DNA of 64,000 bases, taken from contig LR990068.1 of assembly GCA_905147135.1 (NCBI GenBank), forward strand, positions 2,314,001 to 2,378,000, given 5' to 3'. Origin of the DNA: Blastobasis lacticolella. Lineage: Eukaryota > Arthropoda > Insecta > Lepidoptera > Blastobasidae. How positions within the stretch are numbered: position 1 is the first letter of the stretch; every line of letters starts with the position of its first letter. This document shows, in pieces, positions 30,995-41,540 of this stretch. The notes below the pieces were generated by a model that did not search any database, was not told the origin of the DNA, and saw only the letters and a list, made by a program, of their open reading frames with translations. Both the position numbers and the translations under genes were made by a program.

Positions 30995-31165
30995 ACAGGA
31001 ATGCCGGACCACACCTTTAAAATGTGTGATAATACCCGGGATAGTTTGAAACAGAGTGTTCAGGCGTTTCGGCCAGGTTTTGATCCGCGATCTTAGTCCC
31101 TCACACTCTTGGACCATATGGGCCGCTGTGTCGGTTAGGTTACAGCCACCTCCTTCCCACATGAT
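30995..31165 (-). mobile_element. LINE fragment near the C-terminus (TAAHMVQECE motif)
   Basis: The reverse strand reads DTAAHMVQECEGLRSRIKTW then TLFQTIPGIITHFKGV, like the ETAEH.L.EC stretch after the RNase H domain of jockey/I-type LINEs. It abuts an inverted-repeat element at 30848-30994. Confidence 0.55.
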
Positions 31166-31282
31166 TTGCTAACTCGATTTACGGCACAGTAAATCGACTA
31201 TCAAACGAAAACGAAATGAAAGCCACTAAATTAGATTATCTGCCCACCGGTTTCGGGCGGTATTCGAAGTGGCGAAACGGTT

Positions 31283-31435
31283 GACGTGCGAATTGGGATT
31301 ATCCAGGACATGCCTACGCCGACAGTAAAAGCTGTCGTCAAAACCATCGTAGGCCATAGTAATCCCTTCCCGATTACTGTAGGTGTTCACCAGGGTTCAG
31401 TGCTGAAATTTTGCACGCGGCTCCTTGGCTTATAC
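31283..31435 (+). mobile_element. RT fragment with VGVHQGS motif
   Basis: The forward frame reads RIGIIQDMPTPTVKAVVKTI then FPITVGVHQGSVL, the RT finger/palm motif (V.VGVHQGS.LSP) of RTE-like LINEs. It breaks at about 31435. A possible YADD box follows at about 31710. Confidence 0.7.
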
Positions 31436-31689
31436 AGTAAGAAAGAAAGAAACAACAGCACCACAACATTGAAAAAGATACAAGACAACAAAAAGACAAG
31501 AATATAAAAATACACGGGAAGACAGTACCGATGTATATCTGCTTGATTATTGATTTGTTGTGTAGTGTAATTGATAATGTGTTGTGGTGGTGTGTTTGTG
31601 TAAAAAGAACCTTACTCAGTATTATGCCCCAGCGTGAACCTGACCGATGCCTTTCAGTGAGACCTGCTGAGCGAGGCACTAACAAATAC

Positions 31690-31830
31690 ATAACGCTGAT
31701 GCAAAAGTACGCTGATGACATGGCGCTGGTGAGCAAGCTGAAACAAAAACGAATTAGCCGGTTTTCGATGTGGCGTTTGAAGTGCAAATTGTGCAAATTG
31801 CTAGCCCATTTGCAGTGTGTCCCTTCGTGT
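31690..31830 (+). mobile_element. Possible RT fragment with YADD box
   Basis: The frame contains MQKYADDMALVSK, the catalytic box of non-LTR reverse transcriptases, about 280 bp past the VGVHQGS fragment. The spacing is roughly right, but the sequence between is not RT-like, so this may be a rearranged part of the same element. Confidence 0.5.
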
Positions 31831-32289
31831 ACTAGCTCACGGAGACACTTACTTGCCAGTTGGTCGCGAACGGTACACGTCGCCGACCGTAGAGCGTTAG
31901 ATGGCGCAAATTCGGTAGCGAATAAAAAAAACATACCTTCACCGAGCCCTCAACTCCATATTGCAGTATTGCAGATGTTTTAGACGACGATGGCCGCTTT
32001 CCATCATGTAGATTCTGGGTCTCTGGGTCCCCAGCGGCAGACTTTGGTCACCTCGCCGAGCCAACAGTATTAGGAGACACAACTAACGAGTGGCGAGCTC
32101 GTTTCAGAGCTCAAGTTCGACGAGCCTTGTATGAAACGGCCTAATAAACTGTTTGAAACAGTCTCCGAGTCTCCAGCGGAAGACCTTGGACAACCTCGCT
32201 TCGCCATCGGTATGAGGAGGCACACCCATCCAGTCCCCGGACAAACCCTCCAATATGAATCCCTGTTGGACTTCAGCCTTTATGTTTCG

Positions 32290-32400
32290 GGTAGATGCTA
32301 ACAAAGTTCCATTGCAGTAAACTGAAACTCTGAAATCGATCGTACGTAATTGCAAAAGTAACAATTTCAATCATTGTAATCAGAGAATTGTTGGCAACAG
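32290..32400. mobile_element. Half of the GTTGCTAACAATT MITE
   Basis: GATGCTAACAAAGTTCCATT, GATCGTACGTAATTGCAAAA and GTAACAATTTCAATCATTGT match 23750-23850. Confidence 0.7.
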
Positions 32401-32957
32401 AGTTACGTAATTAGCCTACATGTGCTACATGGGGAACCGTGGACATCACATATCTCTTTCAGTCATCATAAAAGTAGCGGTGGGAAAGTAGGGACTGGAG
32501 GAAACACACAGTAAGGCGCTCTAATAATTGGCAATGATCATGCGACGGGCCGTTTTGAGGTCTCCTATTGGTCTCTTATTGGCGTTCAACGTCCGTCGTA
32601 CGACCATGGTCAGCAGAACCAATAAGTAGTTCCTCAGAACACTACCCACTGTACAGCCGATAGAACACACGCAGGGAGCCAAAGTCCCTTCGGTCAGCCA
32701 GTGGTTCTAACTTGCTTGTTTGTACGGGATTGTGGCCTCTATGCTGTATCAACTCCATGTAAACCGAGAGATAACGGTTGAAGGGTGTTCCTAGAAACCT
32801 ACTGAGACGAGATGCCATGCTTTTTGTCAGTAACTCGTGGAATTGACTGGTGATTATTTAATAGGTTCTTTTGAAGTGTTTTTGCTTGGCCGCTATGGTG
32901 ATTTTACTAGGGGCTTAGACTTTGATTGCTTGCAAGATTGTTTATGAATATAAAATA

Positions 32958-33475
32958 ATCATCTTGGCATTTAATCCTGGTTGTGCCCTTGTGTACGAGG
33001 GCCCGCGGTCCAGGATTTGGCAGATTAGGTAGGTTTAGGTTGGGGGCTCCCATTTTCCGTACTTGGACTCAAATTCGGTCCTTTATACGTGACTGAGAGC
33101 CGGCTATTGTAGCCAGCCCAGCTCCTTCCAGAAGTCTATTAGTCTCTTGGGAGGTTCACAGACTTCTCGAAAGGACCCTGTTCCTATTGAGGCTTTGGCT
33201 TTGTAGTCCTTTAGCTCCTCACACTCCAGGACCACGTGAGCTGTCGTGGCAGGTTAGGTAATTACAGTGGAGCGACTGCCATCTGAGATCTCGGTGACCC
33301 TGCTACCAGGGGAACCTGACCAGATTGGATCACGGTTACATACATTAAGTTGCCTGAATGTGAGGTTTCATTTCATCGCGATGTTTTCCCTCACCGTAAG
33401 AGCATCGGTTAGTATTCAACTAATGTACATAACTCAGAAAAGAGACTTTGGTACGTGGCGGCGAGGTTGCTTGAT
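32958..33475 (-). mobile_element. SINE family A split by a LINE 3' end
   Basis: The left part, 32958-33030 (AATCATCTTGGCATTTAATC ... TTTGGCAGATTAGGT), and the right part, 33255-33475 (AATTACAGTGGAGCGACTGC ... GTACGTGGCGGCGAGG), join at the consensus GGCAGATCAGGTAATTACAG. Confidence 0.82.
33031..33254 (-). mobile_element. LINE 3' end inserted inside a family A SINE
   Basis: The reverse strand encodes SAHVVLECEELKDYKAKASI, then FREVCEPPKRLIDFWKELGW, a stop, a 3' UTR and a CAACCTAAACCTA tip. The SINE sequence stops at GGCAGATTAGGT (33023-33034) and resumes after GGCAGGTTAGGT (33249-33260), so an 8-10-bp target duplication (G[A/G]TTAGGTA) brackets the insert. It is younger than the SINE. Confidence 0.75.
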
Positions 33476-33524
33476 TGAGGATGTGATTTGAACTTTGATC
33501 ATGTTTTATTGCGACTCCGCATTT

Positions 33525-33628
33525 TTTTTATTGTAATGTACTAAAGTGGCAAACAGGCGTACGGCCTGCCTAATGGTAAGCAGTTACCGCAGCCTATGGA
33601 CGTTTGCAATGCCAGGGGTACCAGTAGG
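33525..33628 (+). mobile_element. Repeat family D
   Basis: AAGTGGCAAACAGGCGTACG and GTAAGCAGTTACCGCAGCCT, next to a family C head. Confidence 0.72.
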
Positions 33629-33639
33629 TATGCACATAC

Positions 33640-33925
33640 GACCTGAGTGGTTCAGTTTGCTTACATGCCGGTTTGCCACGCAGATGTCCCGTATTCGATT
33701 CCTGGCCGAGCGGAAATTGTAATTATAAATTTTGATTTCTGCTACACCCGTATACCCGTTACACTGAGTATACTGAGATGAGATCACTGATATGTATAAT
33801 GAGTATGTATTTAAAAAATGTGTAAGTAGTTTATCGATTATCTTACACCATAACACAAGCTTTGCTTACTTTAGGGCTAGATGGCGCTGTGTGAATTTGT
33901 CCAAGCACATTTCTTTATTTATATC
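33640..33925 (+). mobile_element. SINE family C, near full length
   Basis: The A-box-like GAGTGGTTCAGTTTGCTTAC, the anticodon region TTGCCACGCAGATG, a B-box-like TTCGATTCCTGG and the body (ACACCCGTATACCCGTTACA ... GGGCTAGATGGCGCTG) are all present. Confidence 0.75.
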
Positions 33926-34779
33926 ATCTGATAGTAAGTAACATTGCGGCCTAAGACTTGACGCTGATGAAAAACCTTAAAAAACCCCGAGGAAACACTT
34001 TTCGGCCGCCATCTTGTCACGTCTTGACATCTTTCGCGCCAAGACTTTTAGGCTTTTAAAGCATTAAAGGGAAAGCCTCTCGAGCGCACTCAGCACGGGC
34101 AAAGGCTTACGTTCGCGTACCGCCCACGCGGCACTCTTTCTATTTCCCTTGACACCTATTGCTGCATAATTTAAAATTCGTTTTGTTTTTAATATTCGAA
34201 TGTTGAGCGTTGGGTGATGTTGTACGTATACGCGGAAAAGCGACGGATTAATGTTTTACAGATATAAATCGGATATAAAAGGCCGAAGGTTTCGCCGAAA
34301 GTTTTTTGGCCGATGGTGACCAAAGCCGAAACTGAAGCTTCGGTCGGACGTACTTAAAATGACATTTAACTTTCTGATGTGGTGTCCGGTAGACAAGAGT
34401 GGTCGTACAATAAAAAATGAAATTTACAAAGAAGCAAAGTAGGGCGATGTGACGGATGATCGGACCAAACTGGACCAACGTCAGGGTAAAGCTATGAAGG
34501 GCTGCAGCGAATAACCGCGCTGTTTTTCGGGCTGATCCAGAGTTCGACGCGCGTACGAATGAACTTCACATTATGTATGATCGATATCGATATATCGGGT
34601 GTTGCTGGACCCGGCCTTACTCCATCAGGCAGTCTGGGTGTCGCGACACCTGGGTGCCGACATGTCGGCAGGAATATCGACCGATTTTAGCCGAGATCCG
34701 AGACCGAGATGGCTGGTTTTTGTTCGAGAATAGGCGAGATTTCGGTGGGTCCTTCCTTACCTCCCCTCCTCCTCCTACT

Positions 34780-35032
34780 CTTTTGTGGGAGAGGCCCAAA
34801 GTCCTGTAGTGGACTGTTATAGGCTGTGATGATGATTGTCGTAATCCCCACCACTTGGCAGGTGGGTTTGAGATCGCAGTGTTGCAAACATAACAATGGA
34901 AAACGCTGCTGCCCATTTTCCAGTTTACGGAGACTCTAGATCTTTTGTCTCTAAACATTAATCGCCTTGTACGACACCCACGAGTGTAAGGGGTTGGTGC
35001 TATTCTACTCTACCAGACACCACACGGCAAAT
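34780..35032. mobile_element. Two family B pieces tail to tail
   Basis: A + 3' tip (34782-34838: TTTTGTGGGAGAGGCCCAAA ... GCTGTGATGATGATTG) meets a - copy lacking its own tip (34840-35032: CACTTGGCAGGTGGGTTTGA ... CCAGACACCACACGGCAA). They read as one element whose last 60 bp were inverted. Confidence 0.75.
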
Positions 35033-35544
35033 GTATGATTACGACACCATTATCCACAAATGTGGAGGTGAAGGTCCACCAATGGAATATTATGATCAGT
35101 TAATATGATGTGGTTTAAGTATAAAATCAATAGTATAATGAATATGTAAGCGAGGCCATGTAAGCTGGTGACGTCCGACAAATTTGCAGTCCAAGTCACC
35201 ACCTTGGCTCCATATTTAGACCAGATACAATACTTCAATAAATATCCTAATTGGTCTCTTAAAATACCTGATTAATTACATCATTCGACTAGCTGATAAA
35301 TCATGGCGGCCCAGTATGGCTTCTGGGTGATTAAGGCGTTTAATTTGAGTCGAGGCGTGTGTTAATTGGTTGGATTCGGTGATTAGGTTAGGACGTTTTG
35401 CGAGCAGGATTGGTGGTATGTATGTAAAAGTGTATGGAATGAATGACTGGTTTTTTGCACCTTTGTCTAGCTAGGCAAATTCTCTATGGAATAGTAGTCC
35501 ACGAATGCATGGACCGATTTCGATGGGGTTTCGTTAATTTGAAA

Positions 35545-35655
35545 AGTAGTACGCATTGGTGACTCCCCTGGTGTTGCTGATGTCCATAGACGGCGGTGAC
35601 CACTTTCCATCAGATGGCCCGCTTGTCTGTTTGTCTGCCGTATAACATTAAAAAA
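35545..35655 (-). mobile_element. Repeat family E
   Basis: ACGCATTGGTGACTCCCCTG, CCATAGACGGCGGTGACCAC and TTTGTCTGCCGTATAACA. Confidence 0.75.
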
Positions 35656-35764
35656 AAGTTTATTCGACGGTTTAATTACAGCAGAGCGACTACCACTAAA
35701 ATAAATAAATAAATATTCGGGTACAAATTCACACAGCGCCATCTAGCCCCAAACTAAGTAAACC

Positions 35765-35998
35765 ATTAGATCTCCGTGACACTGTTAACAGGGGAACCTG
35801 GTCAGATTTTATCATGGGTACACATTCAGTAGTCATCTGAGTGTGCAGGTTTTCTTACGATCTTTTCCCTCACCGTAAGAGCATCGGTTAGCATTCAACT
35901 AATGCACATAACTCAGTGAAGAGTCATTGGTACATGGCCCAGTGGGATTGGAGCCTCTCGTTTACTAGTCGGATACCTAACCACTCGGCCATCGACGA
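35765..35998 (-). mobile_element. SINE family A, 5' two thirds with head
   Basis: ATCTCCGTGACACTGTTAAC through CTCACCGTAAGAGCATCGGT to CTAACCACTCGGCCATCGAC. The 3' end is lost. Confidence 0.8.
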
Positions 35999-36438
35999 TA
36001 TTAAAGACGACGATATTCAAGTAAGTGCAAGTAATGTTGTTTGTTTTTATTGGTATTGTTTGTGCAGCATTTTTTTTTATGGCACTGGAATCGAGCCTAA
36101 AATAATACCTGTATTGTTGGAGGTCAGTGGTTGGAACCCTTTCCAAGCCAATGTGTAATGTGTTTGTGTGTGAATAAATGTTTTATATTTAGTTATATAT
36201 TTCTATAATTCGTATGCCTCCCCAGGCAGCAAACATTTTTTTCCTTTCTTTTTCGTAAAACTTTTAATAAAACGTCGCCAACCCGTCTCCGGCCTCCCAG
36301 GCCAACACGGAAGGACTTATCACGCTCGGCGAATGATTCTCACCTTTGCGTGTTAAACGACGTTCAAGTCCAAGGTTCTGCGGCATAGAGACGGTGATGT
36401 TTAGACCTGTCTTGTATTATTATTTTGTATTTATTTAT

Positions 36439-36585
36439 TTAGACTTGCTAGGCATTTGACCGTCGTCTCACCTGGTATAAATCAAGTGAATAGGCTGTTC
36501 CTAGACAGGCGTGCTCCATATTCGGCAGCATTGTCACTTACCCACAGATGAGATACGGTCAAATGCCTGGCTAGTCTTAATATTA
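36439..36585. repeat. Inverted-repeat form of a CCTGTCTAGGAACAGCC-type repeat
   Basis: GACTTGCTAGGCATTTGACC and CGGTCAAATGCCTGGCTAGT are the arms; AATAGGCTGTTCCTAGACAG is in the middle. Related copies at 48340-48440 and 59880-59985. Confidence 0.6.
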
Positions 36586-36702
36586 ACGCAAGAGATTGTG
36601 AGAATGAAGTAAGCTGATGTTTATTATTATTATCTTTGATACATTCTTGACTAAAAATAGCTAGACATTTTCCAGAAATTCAAAATAGTTCCCACAACCA
36701 CT

Positions 36703-36858
36703 CTATAAGAATTTAGAATTATTTTTTCTGTACTACTCAGCGAAATTTAAAAGGTTGTATACATTATTGATAGAATATGGAGTTCTATAAATAATGTATA
36801 CAATCTTTTAAATTTCGTTGAGAAGTACAGAAAAAATAGTTATATATTCTTATGATAG
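36703..36858. repeat. Long hairpin, about 70-bp arms, 11-bp loop
   Basis: Left arm 36703-36773 (CTATAAGAATTTAGAATTAT, TTTTTCTGTACTACTCAGCG, AAATTTAAAAGG) pairs with 36785-36858 (TTCGTTGAGAAGTACAGAAA). I count roughly 8-10 mismatches. It may be a palindromic MITE or a hairpin RNA source. Confidence 0.85.
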
Positions 36859-36859
36859 A

Positions 36860-37255
36860 ATTAAAACACTTTTTTACAAGATGTACTATAGTTAAAGTAA
36901 TCTTAATATTCCACTATAATCAGGATTATTTTAAATAAAAGTGGAACTTGTATAAAATACATAGTATAGTTAAAACATCTATGATTTGTGCACTTATGCA
37001 CTAGGTTTCATATAACTCTGGGTCCTAACAGTTTCAATAGAATGAGGGATTTCGTGATTCCAAAATCCACAAGATGACGCTACTGCGACGTGAGGTCTGA
37101 TGTCCAAATAGAACCCTGCCATTAGCTGAAATATGTCATTTTACAGCAGCTGTTTCTGTCCAGTAGCAAGACAGTATTCTGACTACGGATCTTACGCCTC
37201 ACAAGCGCCATCTGAAATCCTGAAAACCCTCATTATGTAGATGATTTTGTGTGAA
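36860..37255. other. AT-rich stretch, nothing recognised
   Basis: It lies between the long hairpin and a family D copy. No ORF or known repeat. Confidence 0.4.
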
Positions 37256-37257
37256 AC

Positions 37258-37432
37258 TCCAAACTACCTGAAGAGTACAACATGGAGTTCTTCAAGGAGT
37301 GAAAAGGTTTTTACGGGGTCGGCAACGCGTGGGTGATGCCCCTGGTATTGCAAACGGCCATAGGCTGCGGTGACTACTTACCATCAGGCAGGCCGTACGC
37401 TTGTTTGCCACCTTTATGGTATAAAAAAAAGC
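37258..37432 (-). mobile_element. Repeat family D
   Basis: GAGTACAACATGGAGTTCTT, GTCGGCAACGCGTGGGTGAT and GCCACCTTTATGGTATAAAA. Confidence 0.78.
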
Positions 37433-37657
37433 CACGCCTTTCAGGGTTAAATGCCGTGTCTATAACTATAACAACTCTATACAGAAATAAACACGAGCAC
37501 GTTAACTTGCGTACGTTATGTAATTCTAAATCTCGAATTAACTGTAATGAACACGCTCCTCTCAGTAGTTATTTCTTAATTCATGCCTAATAAGCAAAAA
37601 ATCTAGACTCAAATGTATAAATTACAGTTAGGTAATTAGGTATTGTAAAAAGCTTCA

Positions 37658-37842
37658 GCGTCGATGGACGAGTGGTTAAGGTATCCGACTCGTAAGCGAG
37701 AGGTACCGGGTTCGAATCCCACTGAGGTCAGATGGCAGTCGCTCCACTGTGATTTTCTGATTTGCCAAATCCTGGGTCATGGGCAAGGCGGACCCCGGGC
37801 CCTCGTACGCGAGACGATTTTACGCCAAGATGATTTTGATGA
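37658..37842 (+). mobile_element. SINE family A with a precise internal deletion
   Basis: An intact tRNA-like head (GTGGTTAAGGTATCCGACTC, GGGTTCGAATCCCACTG) is joined directly to AGGTCAGATGGCAGTCGCTC, skipping the whole core. It ends ACGCCAAGATGATTTTGATG. The result is a minimal head-plus-3'-end form. Confidence 0.8.
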
Positions 37843-37845
37843 AGA

Positions 37846-37990
37846 GAATAGCACCAGCCCCTTACACTCGTGGGTGCACTTGTGGGTAATATTTTCATTG
37901 TTATATCCATAACACTGCGATCTCCGACCCGCCTGCCAAGCGTGGAGATTATGGCTATAATCTCCCTTCATTAAGCCAAGATGATGATGA
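37846..37990 (+). mobile_element. Family B with a family A-like 3' tip
   Basis: GAATAGCACCAGCCCCTTAC through CCGCCTGCCAAGCGTGGAGA, but it ends TTAAGCCAAGATGATGATGA rather than GGGCTGTGATGATG. The tip resembles family A (CGCCAAGATGATG). It also abuts a family A copy on its left. Confidence 0.65.
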
Positions 37991-38406
37991 TGGTGTGACA
38001 TAGATATAATGTGATTGCTGTAAAACTTTAAAATAAAAAATAATTGTCATGGGTGTCGAACAAGGCGACAAGTGGCTTAGAGGCTAGGTCAGAAAATACT
38101 AAAACAATTAAAAAAAATTGTCTTAACTACTCTAACACAACAAACTAACGTAAAAAAGTTATTATTACTTTTTTGTCTAAATTTTAATGCCATTTTGAAA
38201 TGCCTCAGAATAGGTAATGCACCTACTTAATTATATAGTATTTTAGCAAAAAATATTATTTATTTAAACAGGAAGCAATTCGGCATTAATATTTCTAGCT
38301 AAATCTAATAAAGTTTTTGCCGTTGCTTCTCGATCTTAGCAGAATTAATACTTCAAATGTGCGCTGTTGTTATTCTTTATTATGTGCTTAGATTGTGGCT
38401 GGCCTA

Positions 38407-38668
38407 ATGCCGTGTGTTGTCCGGCAGAGTAGAATAGCACCAACCCCCCTTACACTCGTGGGTGTCGTACAAGGCGACTAATGTTCCTGAGGCAAAAAAT
38501 CTTAGTCTCTGTAGGCTGGAAAATGGGCAGCAGCGTTTTCCATTGTTATATTATACACTGCGATCTCCGACCCGCCTGCCAAGCGTGGAGATTATGGTAA
38601 TGACCTCTCCTTTCGTGGGAGAGGCCCTAAGTTCTGCAATGGACTGTTATGGCCTGTGATGATGATGG
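38407..38668 (+). mobile_element. Family B retroposon, full length
   Basis: AATGCCGTGTGTTGTCCGGC to GTTATGGCCTGTGATGATGA. Its 3' part reads FVGEALSSAMDCYGL and a stop. Confidence 0.85.
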
Positions 38669-39088
38669 GTCGAATGTGATTTAGACCGAATTCGAACTTC
38701 GGCCAAACATTCGGTGAAAATTCAAAATTGATCTATTTCAATACTCGATGGAATGTTCATAAATAATTAGTTCATTGTGCCAAAGCCAAAAACATTCAAA
38801 AAAGAATTTAAATACTTTTTTACACAAGATCCACTATATTTATTTATTTTTAACACTTTATTGTTTTACATTAAAGCAGATCGTAAAAATACAGTATAAG
38901 ATAAACTTAATATATTGCAACCGTTATCGAATGAAATCAAGGATGCCCTATACAAACTATTACCTTACCTAAATTTCCCAAAAGTACTATATTTGACTAC
39001 TAAGAAAACAAAAAAATATTGTGCTCAAAAAAAAACCAATTATCGGCCAAATGCCGAAGTACGGCTCAAGCTACTGAAATTCGTTTAA

Positions 39089-39263
39089 GGGCCGATTTTT
39101 TAATCCTCAGATAAAACGTATCAGTCTGCTAAATTAGTAGGTGACTAAAATGAATGAAATCGTATAGTTACTCCTTAAACCAGTGAAATTGTAGTTTGAT
39201 TTAATTTGGTAGTGTAATAGTTTATCGCTGTTTTGTTTTATCTGAGGATTGAAAAATCAGCCC
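39089..39263. mobile_element. Harbinger-like MITE, 175 bp
   Basis: GGGCCGATTTTTTAATCCTC ... GAGGATTGAAAAATCAGCCC: inverted ends of about 28 bp (through AGATAAAAC). TAA lies at 39086-39088 and 39264-39266. Confidence 0.85.
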
Positions 39264-39667
39264 TAAACCGAATGTGAAATGCACCTCGGCCCATCCTTAT
39301 CTGTGACCGAGTAGCTTATAAAAATCAACCATTCAAGCGAACACAATGCAGGTATAATAATAAAAAAAAACTATAATGACAAAGAATTAAAGATAATGAA
39401 GTTGCTGGCTGTAAATTGATCATGTCTTTGCATGTCGGTATTAGGTATGTTATTATCTACAAACAATCGGATTTTTAATCGCTATTTTATAGTTATTATA
39501 CACGTACGCTAAGATTAAGATTTTCTCGCGAAATTAGTAATGATTTTGTGTAGATACTTCAATTAACTTGCTTGTATAAACTGTTCGGGAGTTTTAAGTA
39601 TCGAACTTAATAAAAACCGGTACAATAGTTCAGCAGTGAAAGTGTATCAATGACACACTATTAGTCT

Positions 39668-40517
39668 AAGAGCCCATGAGGGCCAGACCTTCCTATTGTC
39701 CGTAAGTATGAAAGTTTTTCCATGTGTGTCCCCAACACAGGTAACTTTGCTATTAATCCTTATCAAAATCAATTACTTCATATTCACGACTGCTTCAATA
39801 CCTTTATATAACTTTTTGAATTATGCAATTCAGACATTCCATTCGAGAGATATCACGAGTTTAAAAATGTGAATATTAGAAAAAATTTACTGATTAAATG
39901 TGAATATTAGAAAATTTTTACTGATTATAGATTAAAAAATTTATTATTCTGACTGTAATAATTTTATTTTATTAAATTTCATGATGAATTATAAAAAAAA
40001 ATCACTAAACAATTTGGAATAAACGATAGTATATGTTTAGCATAACATTGCAATGAACTGAGCGCTCTGTCTCACTCGCACCAGTTGTTGCATATGAGAC
40101 ACTTTTTATGCGTCTGGCAGGATTATAGAACCCAAAAAACTGTCTGGCTACTGAGAAAACTCAGTTTAATAATTCTCTGAATAACATTTATAAAATTCAG
40201 CTTTCCTAATATGAGGTAAGTATAATTACAGAGAATTATAGTTTAGGGGTGTCCGGCGGAGGGTTGTAACCATACTATGTGTCTGGCAATGAGCATCGTG
40301 AGTATTAATGCTGTTACGAATAAAATACAAAAAAATTGAGCTTGCTAACTTAAGAAATTGGAGATAAGATTTTATACACCTTTGTTACCTGTTACCTGCC
40401 AAAGGAACCACGATCCAGGTTTCATGGGTGGGGATCATTCTTACCTGTGTTGGGGACACACATGGAAAAACTTTCATACTTACGGACAATAGGAAGGTCT
40501 GGCCCTCATGGGCTCTT
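39668..40517. mobile_element. Element or rearrangement bounded by a perfect 77-bp inverted repeat
   Basis: Arms 39668-39744 and 40441-40517 are exact complements (AAGAGCCCATGAGGGCCAGA ... CCCCAACACAGGTAA). The 696-bp spacer is AT-rich without an ORF and contains a second smaller palindrome around AATTCTCTGAATAA / TTACAGAGAATTAT (40171-40229). I could not fix a target duplication. Confidence 0.8.
39866..39930 (+). repeat. Short tandem duplication, about 30 bp
   Basis: AATGTGAATATTAGAAAA and TTTACTGATTA occur twice in a row. Confidence 0.85.
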
Positions 40518-40554
40518 GCTCTATATAATCTAATACATTTGGTTAAAAGGCAAG

Positions 40555-40755
40555 CAAACATACAAACGGCCCTACTCCTGACCTGACCTTTCTGGAGAAG
40601 GTTATTTATTTGATCAGCATCTGTACCTCCCGGGCGCTCTCTACCGCCCGTTCCATTCAAATTCGTACGATAGCAGCCTTTCGTAAGCCGTCTTTCATCC
40701 ATCCTCTCCACGTGTCCAAACCATCTCAGCATACCTCGTTCAATCCTAATCACAA
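40555..40755 (-). mobile_element. LINE C-terminal fragment (RWFGHVERMDERR)
   Basis: The reverse strand begins IRIERGMLRWFGHVERMDER and continues RLTKGCYRTNLNGTGGRERP. This is the standard LINE segment R.RWFGHVERM...R. It lies just outside the right arm of the 77-bp inverted repeat. Confidence 0.75.
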
Positions 40756-41140
40756 CAGTCTACTCTACTTATTTTGTTCATTGGAATAACTACTCAAAAT
40801 TGAAATTACTACCATACCGAATTCAATAAAAAATAAAAAAAAAAATTCTTAATTGTGGCTTGTATTTTATACACTATTTCCCGAGCTAGGTACACATATA
40901 TATCTGTTACGAGAAACAGTTGCATCTTTATCTTAAATTGACGGTTACAAACCGAATCGTCACGTGATACTAAACTTGCAAGGAATTCGCAACGAGAAAG
41001 CGAGACGCATCCCAATCAGCTGACAGGAAGAGCGAGAAATTCCCAACGAGCGCTAGGAAGCGCAACCGCCGACATCCGTCGAATAGCTCGAATAGCATCG
41101 CCCTTCTAAACCGGTCGCTCGTCTCGCTCGCACTATTAGC

Positions 41141-41532
41141 TAGTGATGGGACGAGAATCGAAATATTCGAATCAGTTCTAATCACCGGCAAAAATTCGAG
41201 GTGACCCTTGATTCGAATTGATTGATCATTCGAATCAATACGAATCGATATGACGATTCGAATCAATACGAGAATTAATCAGAAAAATAATACTTAGATC
41301 GATCTAATAGTGAATTTACCTTATCGAAAACAAGGAATGCAACTTTGAGAAAACAGAAAAAAAATATGGAAATAAAAGAAATAAAAATTTAAATTGGTAT
41401 AAAAAGCAAATCAGTGGATTTGAATCCACTCGACAATTCGAACCAACTCGACAGCTATCAACATAAAATGTCATTTGACTCGAGTTTCGACCGTCATCAT
41501 TCGAATCAAACGCGACTCGAGTCCCATCTCTA
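41141..41532. mobile_element. hAT-like element rich in ATTCGAATC
   Basis: Left end TAGTGATGGGACGAGAATCG, right end CGACTCGAGTCCCATCTCTA. Duplications CTATTAGC (41133-41140) and CTAATAGC (41533-41540), one mismatch. The subterminal DNA is full of ATTCGAATC, ACTCGA and GAATCGA motifs. No ORF of note. Confidence 0.82.
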
Positions 41533-41540
41533 CTAATAGC

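Noticed and set aside
31374..31983. Overlapping frames of 186 and 150 codons on opposite strands
   Set aside because: Only short RT motifs are recognisable; the rest is low complexity (S/C/F-rich or K-rich shadows).
37658..37735. tRNA gene (GTGGTTAAGG ... GGTTCGAATCCC)
   Set aside because: The head occurs many times, lacks a good acceptor stem and anticodon stem, and always continues into the SINE body.
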